Shown here: positions 43,626 through 53,548 of the stretch, piece after piece
Position numbering within the stretch: position 1 is the stretch's first letter
Layout: the number at the start of each line of letters is the position of its first letter
DNA from: an uncultured Clostridia bacterium
GTDB lineage: Bacteria > Bacillota > Clostridia > TANB77 > CAG-508
Reading direction: 5' to 3'
Length of the DNA: 57,903 bases
NCBI GenBank assembly: GCA_947626885.1
Contig: CANQTX010000007.1
Span: 1 to 57,903 of the forward strand
Made by a program: the position numbers and the translations under genes
Notes under the pieces: generated by a model
What the model was told of the DNA's origin: nothing
The model's input: the letters and a program-made list of their open reading frames with translations, nothing else
The model's database searches: none

Positions 43626-44537
43626 CTAATGCATTTCCACTGTTCCAATAATAGATTGTATTTCTTCTATATTATGCTTTTTCATATAATTTTCTATGCC
43701 TTCAATTGTTTTAATACTCGTTTCAGGATCAGCAAAATTACCTGCCCCTATAGAAACAGCCGTAGCACCAGCTAACATATATTCAATAGCATCATCACCA
43801 TTCATAATACCACCCATTCCTAAAATAGGAATATGAATTGCTTGCGCCATTTGATAAACCATTCTAACACCTATAGAACGAATACCCGGTCCAGAAAAAC
43901 CTCCTGTATTGTTTGCTAATACAGGTTTTCTCGTATCAATATCAATTTTCATTCCCAATAATGTATTAATACCAGATACACCATCTGCACCTGCATCCTC
44001 TGCACCCTTTGCTGGCAATGTAATATCAGTTACATTTGGTGTTAACTTTACAATTAAGGGCTTTTCTGTTAATACTTTTCTAACAGCACTGGTTACTTCT
44101 TTTACACCTTCATATGTTGTTCCAAAAGCCAAACAGCCCGCTTTTACATTAGGACAAGAAAGATTTAATTCTACACCATCAATATCTAACGTATTTAAAA
44201 TCTTGCATAATTCCACATAATCTTCTATTGTACTACCACAGGCATTAACAATAATTTTGGTATCGAATTTTCTAAGCCATGGTAAATCATGTTCCGCAAA
44301 ATACTCCACTCCTGGGTTTTGAAGGCCTATGCTATTTAGCATACCACCTGGTACTTCACAAATTCTAGGAGAAGGATTTCCTGGTCTTAACTTTAAAGAA
44401 GTTCCCTTTGTAATAATACCTCCTAGTCGATTTAAATCAATAAACTGATCATATTCTCTACCATAACCAAACGTACCAGATGCAACAGTAACTGGATTTT
44501 TCATTTTAATTCCACATAAATTTACTTCTGTATTCAT
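43626..44537 (-). CDS. pyrD: Dihydroorotate dehydrogenase, class 1B catalytic subunit
   Basis: 303 residues. PVTVASGTFGYGREY, LNLSCPNVKAGCLAFG (active-site Cys) and GGIMNGDDAIEYMLAGATAVSIG (FMN site) define class 1B. With PyrK it passes electrons from dihydroorotate to NAD+. It lies 15 bp after pyrK. Confidence 0.97.
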   Translation of the reverse strand: MNTEVNLCGIKMKNPVTVASGTFGYGREYDQFIDLNRLGGIITKGTSLKLRPGNPSPRICEVPGGMLNSIGLQNPGVEYFAEHDLPWLRKFDTKIIVNACGSTIEDYVELCKILNTLDIDGVELNLSCPNVKAGCLAFGTTYEGVKEVTSAVRKVLTEKPLIVKLTPNVTDITLPAKGAEDAGADGVSGINTLLGMKIDIDTRKPVLANNTGGFSGPGIRSIGVRMVYQMAQAIHIPILGMGGIMNGDDAIEYMLAGATAVSIGAGNFADPETSIKTIEGIENYMKKHNIEEIQSIIGTVEMH

Positions 44538-44552
44538 ATGTTTACTCCTTTT

Positions 44553-45335
44553 CTAAATTTCTACTTCATTAGCATAAAATACGGGGCCCTCTTTACAAAC
44601 ATGTCCATATCTTGGTTCTGCTCCAGAAATAACCTTTACAGCACAACCTAAACAAGCACCTATACCACATCCCATTCTTTCTTCTAAAGAAATTTGACAT
44701 AGTATATTTTCCTCTACTGCCAACTTCTGCACTGCCTTTAACATAGGAAGTGGACCACAGGCAAATATGATATCTGGCTTTTCTTGTTTGCAATCTTCTT
44801 TTAGAAAATCAATTGCAAATCCTTTATTTTTATAAGAGCCATCATCTGTTGTAATAACCAGCTTATTAGAAACTTGTTCAAATTCTTTTTCTAAAGTTAC
44901 TAAATTTTTATTCCTAAATCCCATATACATTGTAATATCTGACTTTCCCTGTAATTCTTTTGCCAATTCATACAAAGGATAGGTTCCAATGCCACCACCT
45001 ATAATAGCAACCTTTTTATATGCTTTTACATCAAAATTTCCATAGCCTAATGGTCCCATAATATCTATTTTAGTGCCCTCCTCCATGTTGGACAAAAGCT
45101 GTGTTCCTCTTCCTTTTACTTGAAATATAAATTCTACAACACCTGTTTCTCGATAAATATTATAAATACTAATTGGTCTTCTTAAAAAGGGTTCTCCTGT
45201 TTCAGAAACCTTAATTTCTAAAAATTGTCCTGCTTTTGCCGTTTGTGCAATTTGTGGTGCTTTTACTGAAAATTTGTAAATACCCTCAATAATCTTTTCT
45301 TTCATGATTAACTCTGCTAAAACTTTAACTGGCAT
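44553..45335 (-). CDS. pyrK: Dihydroorotate dehydrogenase electron-transfer subunit
   Basis: 260 residues. An FAD-binding barrel (FLRRPISIYNI, VKGRGTQLLSNM), an NAD-binding domain (GGGIGTYPLYELAKEL) and a C-terminal [2Fe-2S] site with Cys in ERMGCGIGACLGCAVKV and HVCKEGPVF. It forms the PyrD2PyrK2 complex with pyrD. Confidence 0.96.
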   Translation of the reverse strand: MPVKVLAELIMKEKIIEGIYKFSVKAPQIAQTAKAGQFLEIKVSETGEPFLRRPISIYNIYRETGVVEFIFQVKGRGTQLLSNMEEGTKIDIMGPLGYGNFDVKAYKKVAIIGGGIGTYPLYELAKELQGKSDITMYMGFRNKNLVTLEKEFEQVSNKLVITTDDGSYKNKGFAIDFLKEDCKQEKPDIIFACGPLPMLKAVQKLAVEENILCQISLEERMGCGIGACLGCAVKVISGAEPRYGHVCKEGPVFYANEVEI

Positions 45336-45402
45336 TTTTTCCTCCTTTTTCTTTTAGGACATTTCTATCCTTTTATTCATATACCTTAAAATAAAACTTA
45401 TT

Positions 45403-46221
45403 TTAAAAAAATTTTACACGATAAGATGCTTCAAAATTTTCATCTGGCTGTAATGTAATAAAACTTTCTTTTTCTTCAAAAACTCCGTTTGCATTTACGG
45501 TGTCTGCTGTACTAAACCATGGTTCAATACAAACAAATGGTGCTCCTGGTTTAGACCAAATTGCTAGGTATGGAAATTTTTCAAATGTAAATGCTAAAAT
45601 AGTTTTTGATTCTGTTTTTAAATACACTTTTTTAGATGTAATATGTTTCATAATAATAGCATCTTTATCAAATGTCTTTTTATCTAAAAAAATTCTATTT
45701 TCTTTTATAAATTTACTTGATTTTTCTGGCTTTTCTTTTATTAAACCATTTTCTAACTGATAAACTTCTATATGTTCTTCTATATCTTCAAATTCTATTC
45801 TATACTTACCACTCGCATAATCACAACAAAATGCTGGATGTCCTCCTATGCCAAACACCATTGTTTTGGTATCTTTATTACAAACTTTATAGTTCGTTAT
45901 AACTTCATTGCCTTTTACCTTATAGGTAATATATAATTCAAATTGAAATGGAAACTTCTTTAATGTCTCTGCATTTGATTTTAAAACATAAGCATTTTCT
46001 CCTATGGTTTCAAATTTCATGTCTCTTGCAAAACCATGTTGTTCGATTTCATAAGTTTTTCCCGCTATTACTGTTTTCCCATTTTTTAATTTTCCCACTA
46101 TAGGAAATAATACTGGCGCATGTCTATTCCAAAAAGATTCACCATCATGTATCTTTTCAACCCCATCTAATTTCGCAGAAATTAGTTCTGCTCCCTGGTT
46201 TACTGTTTTAATTTTAATCAT
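45403..46221 (-). CDS. Aldose 1-epimerase family protein (LacX-like)
   Basis: 272 residues. A galactose-mutarotase beta-sandwich with WNRHAPVLFPIVGKLKNGK, YEIEQHGFARDM, GIGGHPAFCC (catalytic His) and IEPWFSTAD. The LacX subgroup may act on sugars or sugar phosphates. It sits inside the pyrimidine cluster with no obvious pathway link. Confidence 0.9.
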   Translation of the reverse strand: MIKIKTVNQGAELISAKLDGVEKIHDGESFWNRHAPVLFPIVGKLKNGKTVIAGKTYEIEQHGFARDMKFETIGENAYVLKSNAETLKKFPFQFELYITYKVKGNEVITNYKVCNKDTKTMVFGIGGHPAFCCDYASGKYRIEFEDIEEHIEVYQLENGLIKEKPEKSSKFIKENRIFLDKKTFDKDAIIMKHITSKKVYLKTESKTILAFTFEKFPYLAIWSKPGAPFVCIEPWFSTADTVNANGVFEEKESFITLQPDENFEASYRVKFF

Positions 46222-46297
46222 CCAAACTCTCCTTTGTCATTATTATGATATTATTCGATGGTTTATTTACTATAGTATGTATGATTTATTTAATATT

Positions 46298-47227
46298 TTA
46301 GTGATTTTGAATTGCATGATTTAGTTCATCTCTCATACGAATTGCTTCTGCACGAGTCGCTTCTGCATATTGCTTATCGGTGTAAATATTCTTCCATCTA
46401 TCTGATGTATAGGCACACATTAAACTCCTAGAAGCATTCACAATAGCACCTAAACCGTCTTTAAAGCCAAGTGCCACGTCCTCTGCTTTTCCTCCTTGTG
46501 CTCCATAACCTGGAATTAAGAAATAAGATGCTGGCATAATTTCTCTTAATTCTTTTATTTGAGCAGGATATGTTGCTCCAACAACTGATCCAATACTGCT
46601 ATAACCATATTCTCCTATTAGCTCCTCTCCCCAAGCATTTACAAGTTCTGCCACTTTTTCATAAACAGTTTTTCCATTTTCTAATTTCAAATCCTGCAAT
46701 TCCCCTGAAGATTTATTAGAAGTTTTTACAAGAATAAAAATTCCTTTATTATACTTTTTACAATCCTCTATAAAAGGTTTTACACCGTCTATTCCTAAGT
46801 ATGGATTTACTGTTACAAAATCAATATCGTAAAAACTTTCTTCTTTATTTTCCACTTTTGTTTTTCCTAAGTAAGCATTAGAATATCCAGCTGCAGTGGT
46901 TCCAATATCTCCTCTTTTAACATCTGCTATTACAATTAAACCTCTTTCTTTTGCATATCGGCAAGTTTCTTGAAAACATTTCATTCCGTCGATGCCAAAC
47001 ATTTCATAAAAAGCTATCTGAGGTTTTACTGCCGGAATAATATCATAAGTAGCATCAATTAGAGTTTTATTGTATTCTAAAATACCTTTGCAAATACTCT
47101 CAGCATCTGTTCCACATTTTGATTTAATACATTCTGGTAACTTTTCATATCTTGGATCTAATCCCATTACTGTAGGGTTATTGGTTCCTTTAATTTTGTC
47201 AATTAGTAAATCAATTGCATTTTTCAT
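46298..47227 (-). CDS. pyrF: Orotidine 5'-phosphate decarboxylase (type 2)
   Basis: 309 residues from ATG 47227 (AGGAGG upstream, inside the end of pyrC). TVMGLDPRYEKLPE at the start, VIADVKRGDIGTTAAGYSNAYLG (catalytic Lys/Asp) and FLIPGYGAQGGKAED match the long type-2 OMP decarboxylases. It makes UMP. It overlaps pyrC by 17 bases. Confidence 0.96.
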   Translation of the reverse strand: MKNAIDLLIDKIKGTNNPTVMGLDPRYEKLPECIKSKCGTDAESICKGILEYNKTLIDATYDIIPAVKPQIAFYEMFGIDGMKCFQETCRYAKERGLIVIADVKRGDIGTTAAGYSNAYLGKTKVENKEESFYDIDFVTVNPYLGIDGVKPFIEDCKKYNKGIFILVKTSNKSSGELQDLKLENGKTVYEKVAELVNAWGEELIGEYGYSSIGSVVGATYPAQIKELREIMPASYFLIPGYGAQGGKAEDVALGFKDGLGAIVNASRSLMCAYTSDRWKNIYTDKQYAEATRAEAIRMRDELNHAIQNH

Positions 47228-48506
47228 ATTTTCCTCCTTCTTCATAAACGATTTTACCTGATACAATAGTATATTTCACTTTACCTGTTAATGTTTTACC
47301 AATCCAAGGTGTATTTTTAGACTTTGAAACAATCATTTCTTTTGTATAAATATATGACTCATTTGGATTAAATATAGTTAAGTCTGCTATCTTACCTTCA
47401 GCTATTTGTCCTCTATCAATTCCTAAAATTTTTGAAGGATTATAAGACATTAATCTTACCATATCTAAATAGGTTATATGTTTTGGAACTATTAAATTGG
47501 TTATAGTCGCTGCTAATGCTGTTTCAAAACCAATAATACCATTTGGTGCTTTTGCCAATCCAGCAGCCTTTTCTTCTTCTGTATGTGGTGCATGATCCGT
47601 AATAATTGCATCAATTGTTCCATCTTTCAAGCCTTCAATAATAGCTTGCTTGTCCTTTTCTTCTCTTAATGGTGGATTCATTTTAGCATTAACACCAGAT
47701 GTTTTTACTTCTTCTACTGTAAAACTATAATAATGTGGACAAGTTTCACAGGTTACTTTAACGCCTCTTTGTTTAGCACTTCTAATTGTTTTTACAGTTG
47801 TATCTGTACTAATATGACAAATATGTGTATGTAATTGATTGGTTTCTGCTATAACAACATCTCTTGCAGCCATAATTTGCTCAGCTTCTGGTAAAACACC
47901 TTCTACTCCTAATTCGTCTGCAATTTTTCCAGCATTGATTGCACCTGCTGCTACCGATTTTTCTTCACAATGTTCTGATATAAAACTTCCTAATGCATTT
48001 GCTTTTATCATTGCTTCACGAATCATTCTCGCATTTTCAACCGGTCTTCCATCATCTGAAAAGCCAATCGCACCTGCTTGTATTAATTCTTCAAAGTTAA
48101 CAAGTTCTTTTCCCTGTTCCCCTTTGGTAACACTTGCAAAAGGAAGTACATTACAAAGATTAACTCTTTTTGCTTCATCAATTATTTTTTGCAAAACAAT
48201 AGCGCTATCTGGGGTTGGATTTGTATTTGGCATAGGACAAATAGTAGTAAACCCACCCTTAACAGCGCTTTTTGAACCAGTTTCTATGGTTTCTTTATGT
48301 TCTCCCCCTGGCTCTCTTAAATGACAATGCATATCTACCATACCAGGCATAATATATAACCCGCTGCAATCGATTACTTTATCTGGTGATACATCAATAT
48401 TTTCTGCTATTTTAACAATGATTTCTCCTTCGATAAATATATCTAATTTTTTTTCAGTATTACTAGCATAATCTATGACAGTTCCATTTTTTAATAAAAT
48501 GTTCAT
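47211..48506 (-). CDS. pyrC: Dihydroorotase
   Basis: 431 residues, class I. GMVDMHCHLREPGGEHKET (zinc ligands), SEHCEEKS, HICHIST and IITDHAPHTEEEK show the metal site. It closes carbamoyl-aspartate to dihydroorotate. It is the first gene of pyrC-pyrF-(epimerase)-pyrK-pyrD; AGGAGG precedes the start. Confidence 0.97.
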   Translation of the reverse strand: MNILLKNGTVIDYASNTEKKLDIFIEGEIIVKIAENIDVSPDKVIDCSGLYIMPGMVDMHCHLREPGGEHKETIETGSKSAVKGGFTTICPMPNTNPTPDSAIVLQKIIDEAKRVNLCNVLPFASVTKGEQGKELVNFEELIQAGAIGFSDDGRPVENARMIREAMIKANALGSFISEHCEEKSVAAGAINAGKIADELGVEGVLPEAEQIMAARDVVIAETNQLHTHICHISTDTTVKTIRSAKQRGVKVTCETCPHYYSFTVEEVKTSGVNAKMNPPLREEKDKQAIIEGLKDGTIDAIITDHAPHTEEEKAAGLAKAPNGIIGFETALAATITNLIVPKHITYLDMVRLMSYNPSKILGIDRGQIAEGKIADLTIFNPNESYIYTKEMIVSKSKNTPWIGKTLTGKVKYTIVSGKIVYEEGGKYEKCN

Positions 48507-48562
48507 GTTATCCTCCTCTATATATCCTTTTATATATTGAACCTTCTTTTAATTTCCAATTT

Positions 48563-48591
48563 ATTCTATCATTGATATTGAATTTTTTCAA
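48563..48591 (-). promoter_or_regulatory. Promoter of the pyr operon
   Basis: Minus strand: TTGAAA (48591-48586), 17-bp spacer, TAGAAT (48568-48563). The ~50-base leader shows no PyrR-type attenuator. Confidence 0.6.
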
Positions 48592-48669
48592 TATTAAATA
48601 CTATATTTTTACAATAAATTTCTCATCTATTATTAGTATAAGTAAGAAAATATCTGAAAATAAAATTCC

Positions 48670-48711
48670 AAAGTAAAAATTCCAATGATATTTCATTGGA
48701 ATTTTTACTTT
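48670..48711 (-). terminator. Terminator of the second LRR locus
   Basis: Perfect 19-bp stem (48670-48688 with 48693-48711), loop TATT. It is the longest perfect hairpin in the window. It lies inside the apparent last frame of the LRR gene, which supports a lost stop codon. Confidence 0.8.
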
Positions 48712-48956
48712 TCATATAGCCTTTAAATGTTGCTATACTGTTATTACTTATTATTCTCTTCCGAGACATATACTCTGCATAATCATACTCAATATGCGCA
48801 TCAGGCAAGCCTTTTAAAATTTGGTTAGCAACTTCCTGCGTCTCACAATGAAACGTACAGGTTTCAGGACACCCCAGGAAAGCCGTTGAAGCCACAGATA
48901 CATCCGAAGGCAAATATACATCTTTCAAACTTGAGCAACTCGCAAAACCATAAGCA

Positions 48957-49268
48957 TTAATATATCCGGAATCCTTCTAAAAATACCACGGTTTCTAAAT
49001 AGTCACAGTCCTCAAATGCAAATCCACCGATGCTACGCAGATTCTCTGGAAATTCAAGTTTCCCAGTAATATTTCTGTCCTTAAAACAAGCATTACCAAT
49101 CTTTTCTAATTCCGCATTAAAAGTTATCGATTTCAACGAATGGTTTTGATAAAGTCGCGAAGTAAGGCATTGAGTCCCTTCTGGTATGACAGCAACACCA
49201 TCCGACACAACCACAGGTGAACAAAGCGTTTTACCGATACACATTGTCATATCTATATAAAACACCAT
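48957..49268 (-). pseudogene. Second LRR locus, second frame
   Basis: Continues the repeats after the first frameshift: VVSDGVAVIPEGTQCL, ITFNAELEKIGNACFKD, LEFPENLRSIGGFAFEDC. Its apparent start codon lies inside the previous frame. Confidence 0.5.
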
Positions 49269-50172
49269 CCTCTATTTCATAATAAACATTGTTAGAAACA
49301 TCTGGCAATTCATTCTTCAAATGAGATCCTAGAAAAGAATCCACTCCTAATAATTCTAATTTCTCAGGAATACTCAGCCTTTCTATAGATGAGTCCAAAA
49401 ATGAGTGATTTCCTAATTTTTGAAGTCCTGATGGAAGAACTAAACTGTAAAAAGAACTGTATATAAAACAACCTCTTCCGATCTCATTGATAGAAGCTGG
49501 TAAACAAATTGTTCCAATAGTCGTCCTACCAAACAACCACATGCCAAGTTTTTCAACACCTGGAGGAATGATTAACACATCACAATCGATATCCAAATCA
49601 CCACAACGACTGTTTCCCCAGCTCGTCCATGTCGGGTTGTTAGAAGCTCCATTCCTTTCTGAAGAATAACCATAATACTTCCTGCAAGGCAAGACAAGCG
49701 GTGCACTCGTTTCCTCCATTTTGTATCCAATTCCTGTTTCATAATATTGTTTACAACTCTCTTTATTAATTCCCAAAGAATCCTCCGTCAAATAACAATA
49801 AGATTCTGGAAATTCACGTATATCCTCCTCAGACAACTTATTTCCACTATAATCATAATGAAATAATTTCAAATTCTCAACATCAGCTACTAAGACCTCT
49901 CTGGCATTTATTCCAACAGAATACCCTTCTTCTTGAAAATTTCTAGCCATTTCAACAGCTTCGTTAAAATCTGTCATGAAATTATTCATTTGCCATTGTT
50001 CTTCCTCTTCTGCTTCTTTATATTTTGTTACTGCATCTTGTGCTCTTGTGATAATTCCATTGTCTCCTAATACTAAACTGATGCTCACACCTGCTAAAAT
50101 TAACAATACAATGATCGTTACCACTAGTGCTACCAATGTAATACCCTTGTTATTACTTTCACTTTTTATCAT
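49231..50172 (-). CDS. N-terminal intact part of the second prepilin-leader/LRR protein
   Basis: 313 residues, possibly still produced. A basic/polar head is followed by one hydrophobic helix (about 10-35), a short amphipathic helix (TKYKEAEEEEQWQMNNFM), a linker and five LRR_5 repeats. An ATG 34 codons upstream in frame is possible but gives an Arg/Lys-rich extension without a ribosome site. The chain ends out of frame in VYR. Likely surface-exposed through the leader. Confidence 0.6.
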   Translation of the reverse strand: MIKSESNNKGITLVALVVTIIVLLILAGVSISLVLGDNGIITRAQDAVTKYKEAEEEEQWQMNNFMTDFNEAVEMARNFQEEGYSVGINAREVLVADVENLKLFHYDYSGNKLSEEDIREFPESYCYLTEDSLGINKESCKQYYETGIGYKMEETSAPLVLPCRKYYGYSSERNGASNNPTWTSWGNSRCGDLDIDCDVLIIPPGVEKLGMWLFGRTTIGTICLPASINEIGRGCFIYSSFYSLVLPSGLQKLGNHSFLDSSIERLSIPEKLELLGVDSFLGSHLKNELPDVSNNVYYEIEDGVLYRYDNVYR

Positions 50173-50353
50173 CTTCTTTTGTCCTCCTTTTTGTTTTCTT
50201 GACTTGTACTTTTTCTTCTTTTTCTTCCTTATCTTTCTCTCTAAATTATTTCCATTTTTTGAAATAGCATTCACTATATTTCTTTTTTTACAAGAATATT
50301 CACTTTTTTATGTACACCTGCTATTTCATTAATAGCTAATAATTTATATTTAA

Positions 50354-50382
50354 ATTATACTTTAAGCATATTGCCTTTGCAA
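50354..50382 (-). promoter_or_regulatory. Promoter of the second LRR locus
   Basis: Minus strand: TTGCAA (50382-50377), 17-bp spacer, TATAAT (50359-50354). The 5' leader is about 175 bases. No inverted repeat flanks it, in contrast to locus 1. Confidence 0.65.
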
Positions 50383-50458
50383 GTCTTTTTTACAAAAAGT
50401 ATATTTTTTTCTATTTACTTAGCGCATTCTTCGTTTTTATTACAATGTTAATACATCA

Positions 50459-50511
50459 TAAAAAACACAATCATTTTCTCTAATCCTTAGAAAATAATTG
50501 TGTTTTTTTAT
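50459..50511 (-). terminator. Terminator of the Lon-family gene
   Basis: AAAAAACACAATcATTTTCT pairs with AGAAAATaATTGTGTTTTTT (one mismatch) around CTAATCCTT; it ends in a T-run. Confidence 0.85.
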
Positions 50512-50557
50512 GATATATGACTATCTATTTTAACATTTTTATAAAATATAATTAAAA

Positions 50558-52963
50558 TTATATATTTTTTATGATTTCTGCCCCTTTAGTAAATTTCTTT
50601 AACTTCTCATATGCCAAATAATTAATGGTACCTAATGGGAAATTGCCATTTTTATCTTTCACACCTGCAGGTACACCTGTTAAAATTTCAATTCCTTCAT
50701 CAATTGTTTTTACTGCATAAATATGAAATTTTCCTTTTTTTACTGTTTCAATAATTTCATCACTCAAATGTAAGTTTCTTACATTTTGTTTTGGAATAAT
50801 AACACCCTGCTCATTGTTAAATCCTCGCATTTTACAAATTTGATAAAATCCTTCTATTTTTTCATTCACACCACCAATTGGTTGAATTTCTCCCTTTTGG
50901 TTAACAGATCCTGTAACTGCAATAGATTGATTAATTGGTATGCCAGATAAACTAGAAAGTATGGCATAGGCTTCTGTACTTGATGCACTATCTCCATCTA
51001 CACCACCATATAATTGTTCAAAACAAATACTGGCAGTTAATGATAATGGCATATCTTGTGCAAATAAATTACCTAAATAACCTGTTAAAATTAAAACACC
51101 TTTAGAATGAGAAGAGCCTGACATTTCAACTTCTCTTTCTATATTCACAATACCACTTTTTCCCATATACGTACTTGCAGTAATTCTAGCAGGTTTTCCA
51201 AAAGAATAGTCACCTATTTTAATAACTGTTAATCCATTAATTTGCCCGATACTATATCCATCTGTATCAATTAACAGTGACTCTTCTTTAATCATTTGTA
51301 AATATCTGGTATCATATTTTTTGATTCTTTCAATTCTTTCATCTAACGCTTTTTGTATATATGCTTTGGTTATAATTTTTTGTTTATCAATTTTAGCCCA
51401 AACAGACGCTTCTCCTACTATTTCTCCAATTTCACTAAACTGTGTAGAGAGTTTTTCCTTATCCCCTGCCAATTTAGAGGTAAACTCTACCACTTTTGCC
51501 ATTGCTTCTTTATCTAAATCTAATAATCCTTCCTGTTCGCAGAAACTTCTGACAAATTTACTTAGTCTTTGGATATTTTCCAAACTTTTAGGCGCATCTT
51601 CTTCAAATTCCACTTTAATTTTAAATAATTTTCTAAAATCATTATCCATAGATAATAAGGTATGATAAATATTGGCATTTCCAATTAATAATACTTTTAA
51701 ATTTAATGGAATGGATTCTGGTTTTAGTGCTACCAATAACATACCTGCTCTTTGTTCTGTTGCATTTTCAATACCAATTTCCTTTACCTGCAAAGCTTTC
51801 TTAAGCGCTTCATAACAAATCGGATTTGCTAAAATATCTTTTGCTTGAAAAATAATATAACCACCATTTGCTTGGTGTAACAATCCTGGTTTTATCATAG
51901 TAAAATCTGTTTTCAAAGAACCATATTGATTTTCATATTCCAATCCACCAAAAATATTGTAGTAAGAGTAATTCGTATCCATAATAACAGGAGCACCTTG
52001 CAATTTGCTATTATCTATAAATAAGTTAACTCTATAATTTAGCCAGGGTTCTTTCAATTCTGGTTTTTGTAACATCTGTGGTGTTTGTGGTGTTTTTATA
52101 TCTGTTTCTGGTGCTAAAAAACAATTAATATTTTTTAATATATCTTTTTTAATATTATCTAAATACGTATTAATTTTTTTATTTCTTTTATAATTTGCTT
52201 TTATAGAATTAATATGAACATTAATGGTCATTAATGCTATATTGCTCTGCCACTCATCTATTTTTCTTTCTGCTTCCCTTTCTATGGCTTTTATTTCAGC
52301 CAATGCCTGAAATATTTGATCTTGTACAAGAGTAGAACGTTCTTCAAATTCTTTTTTGATACTTTCATCTAAATTATCAAATTCATCCTCTGCTAAGGTT
52401 TTCCCATCTAGTACAGGCATCATATATACACCGTTTTCAGTGGATTTTACTTGAAAACCTTGAATCATAGTTTTTTGATTTAACTTTGTTAACAATGCTT
52501 CTCTTTTATTTTCGAATTCCTGTTTAATTAATTTTTTTTCTTTTTCAAAATCTTCATTATTAAAAGTTTTTTTGATATCTCTTCTAATGTCTTTGACAAA
52601 ATTTTCCATGGTTGTTTGAAAAATTTTTCCTTGACCAGCAGGAAAAGAAACAGCTATTGGCTCATTGGGATTCTCAAAATTATAAATATATACCCAATCA
52701 TTGGGGACTTTTTCTTTTTCTGCTTTTTGTGTTAAAAATTTTTTAGTATACATGGTTTTTCCTACACCCGTAGGACCTTCTAAATATAAATTATATCCTT
52801 TTATATCTATTCCAATTCCAAATTCTAACGCTTTTAGGCCTCTTTCTTGTCCATAAATTAAATCTGTTGTATCAACTAATTCCTTTGTGGTTTCAAACTT
52901 GAAAGAATTTGGATTACATATATCTTTTAAGTCTTTTGGCATTAGTTCATTATTTTTTCTCAT
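50558..52963 (-). CDS. Lon-family ATP-dependent protease (LonB/AAA_32 type)
   Basis: 801 residues from ATG 52963, with GGAGG 7 bases before it. Walker A is GPTGVGKTMYTK (about 70-80). A long coiled-coil insertion (about 115-250) and an AAA+ core follow, then the Lon protease domain with the catalytic Ser in GDSASSTEAYAIL and Lys in GGVNEKIEGFY. This is the COG1067 group, which lacks the classical Lon N-domain. It degrades cytosolic proteins; substrates unknown. Confidence 0.94.
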   Translation of the reverse strand: MRKNNELMPKDLKDICNPNSFKFETTKELVDTTDLIYGQERGLKALEFGIGIDIKGYNLYLEGPTGVGKTMYTKKFLTQKAEKEKVPNDWVYIYNFENPNEPIAVSFPAGQGKIFQTTMENFVKDIRRDIKKTFNNEDFEKEKKLIKQEFENKREALLTKLNQKTMIQGFQVKSTENGVYMMPVLDGKTLAEDEFDNLDESIKKEFEERSTLVQDQIFQALAEIKAIEREAERKIDEWQSNIALMTINVHINSIKANYKRNKKINTYLDNIKKDILKNINCFLAPETDIKTPQTPQMLQKPELKEPWLNYRVNLFIDNSKLQGAPVIMDTNYSYYNIFGGLEYENQYGSLKTDFTMIKPGLLHQANGGYIIFQAKDILANPICYEALKKALQVKEIGIENATEQRAGMLLVALKPESIPLNLKVLLIGNANIYHTLLSMDNDFRKLFKIKVEFEEDAPKSLENIQRLSKFVRSFCEQEGLLDLDKEAMAKVVEFTSKLAGDKEKLSTQFSEIGEIVGEASVWAKIDKQKIITKAYIQKALDERIERIKKYDTRYLQMIKEESLLIDTDGYSIGQINGLTVIKIGDYSFGKPARITASTYMGKSGIVNIEREVEMSGSSHSKGVLILTGYLGNLFAQDMPLSLTASICFEQLYGGVDGDSASSTEAYAILSSLSGIPINQSIAVTGSVNQKGEIQPIGGVNEKIEGFYQICKMRGFNNEQGVIIPKQNVRNLHLSDEIIETVKKGKFHIYAVKTIDEGIEILTGVPAGVKDKNGNFPLGTINYLAYEKLKKFTKGAEIIKNI

Positions 52964-53104
52964 TTGTAATTCCTCCGTACTCAACTTTATTTTGATTTTA
53001 TATCAAACAAAAAAATAATGCAATTCATTTCTTTAAAAAAATACAATATTTTATAAGAAATTGTCGAAACTTCGTTTTTCTACACGGCTGTTATTTAACC
53101 CTAG

Positions 53105-53536
53105 CTATAATGTCTTTTTCATAATGAAAGCATTATCTCTCCCATAATACTTTTTGCGAATGCCAACTATTTGAAAATGAAATTTTTCATATAAACATTT
53201 CGCTGGTATATTGGTTTCATTTACTTCTAAACTTATCTCCTCTTTTCCCATTTGCTTTGCCATTTCTATTAGTTTTCCTAAAAGTAAACTTCCTATTCCT
53301 TTTTTTCGTTCCGTTTTTTTAGTAACAATATTCATAATTTGAGCATCATCTGGTGAAAACCATATGCCAGCCAAACCAACAATTTTTTCTTTTTCTTTTG
53401 CTATAATATATTGTGAATTTTTATTTTCTAATTCACTTTTTAAAATAGAAGGTGTCCAAAAATCATCAAATGCTTCTTGCCATTCTTCTTTTATAGCTTC
53501 ATAATCTTCCCACATCATTTTATAGATTGTTATCAT
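53105..53536 (-). CDS. rimI: Ribosomal-protein-alanine N-acetyltransferase
   Basis: 143 residues, GNAT fold. The acetyl-CoA loop KTERKKGIGSLLLGKLIEMAK and LEVNETNIPAKCLYEKFHFQIVGIRKKYY are the RimI signature. It follows tsaB in the usual tsaE-tsaB-rimI order. Confidence 0.92.
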   Translation of the reverse strand: MITIYKMMWEDYEAIKEEWQEAFDDFWTPSILKSELENKNSQYIIAKEKEKIVGLAGIWFSPDDAQIMNIVTKKTERKKGIGSLLLGKLIEMAKQMGKEEISLEVNETNIPAKCLYEKFHFQIVGIRKKYYGRDNAFIMKKTL

Positions 53537-53548
53537 TTTTTCCCCTAT

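Larger units (their letters stand above)
48623..50172 (-). pseudogene. Second prepilin-leader / LRR_5 surface protein, frameshifted
   Basis: The leader starts at 50172 (AGGAGG, MIKSESNNKGITLVAL) and is nearly identical to that of the locus at 2275. The first frame runs intact for 313 codons, to 49231: linker FHYDYSGNKLSEEDIREF, then repeats LIIPPGVEKLGMWLFG, LPASINEIGRGCF, LPSGLQKLGNHSF, IPEKLELLGVDSF and IEDGVLYRYDN. A frameshift near 49231-49268 moves to VVSDGVAVIPEGTQC, LEKIGNACF and LRSIGGFAFEDC. A second near 48930-48957 moves to YGFASCSSLKDVYLPSDV. The third frame reads through the downstream terminator hairpin, so the true end (about 48740) is also lost. Compared with locus 1, the repeat sequences differ strongly while the leader is conserved. 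Confidence 0.75.

Noticed and set aside
50173..50353. A second invertible promoter before the second LRR gene
   Set aside because: A partial match to the site (gacttgtactt at about 50200) exists, but I found no inverted partner, and the promoter already faces the gene.
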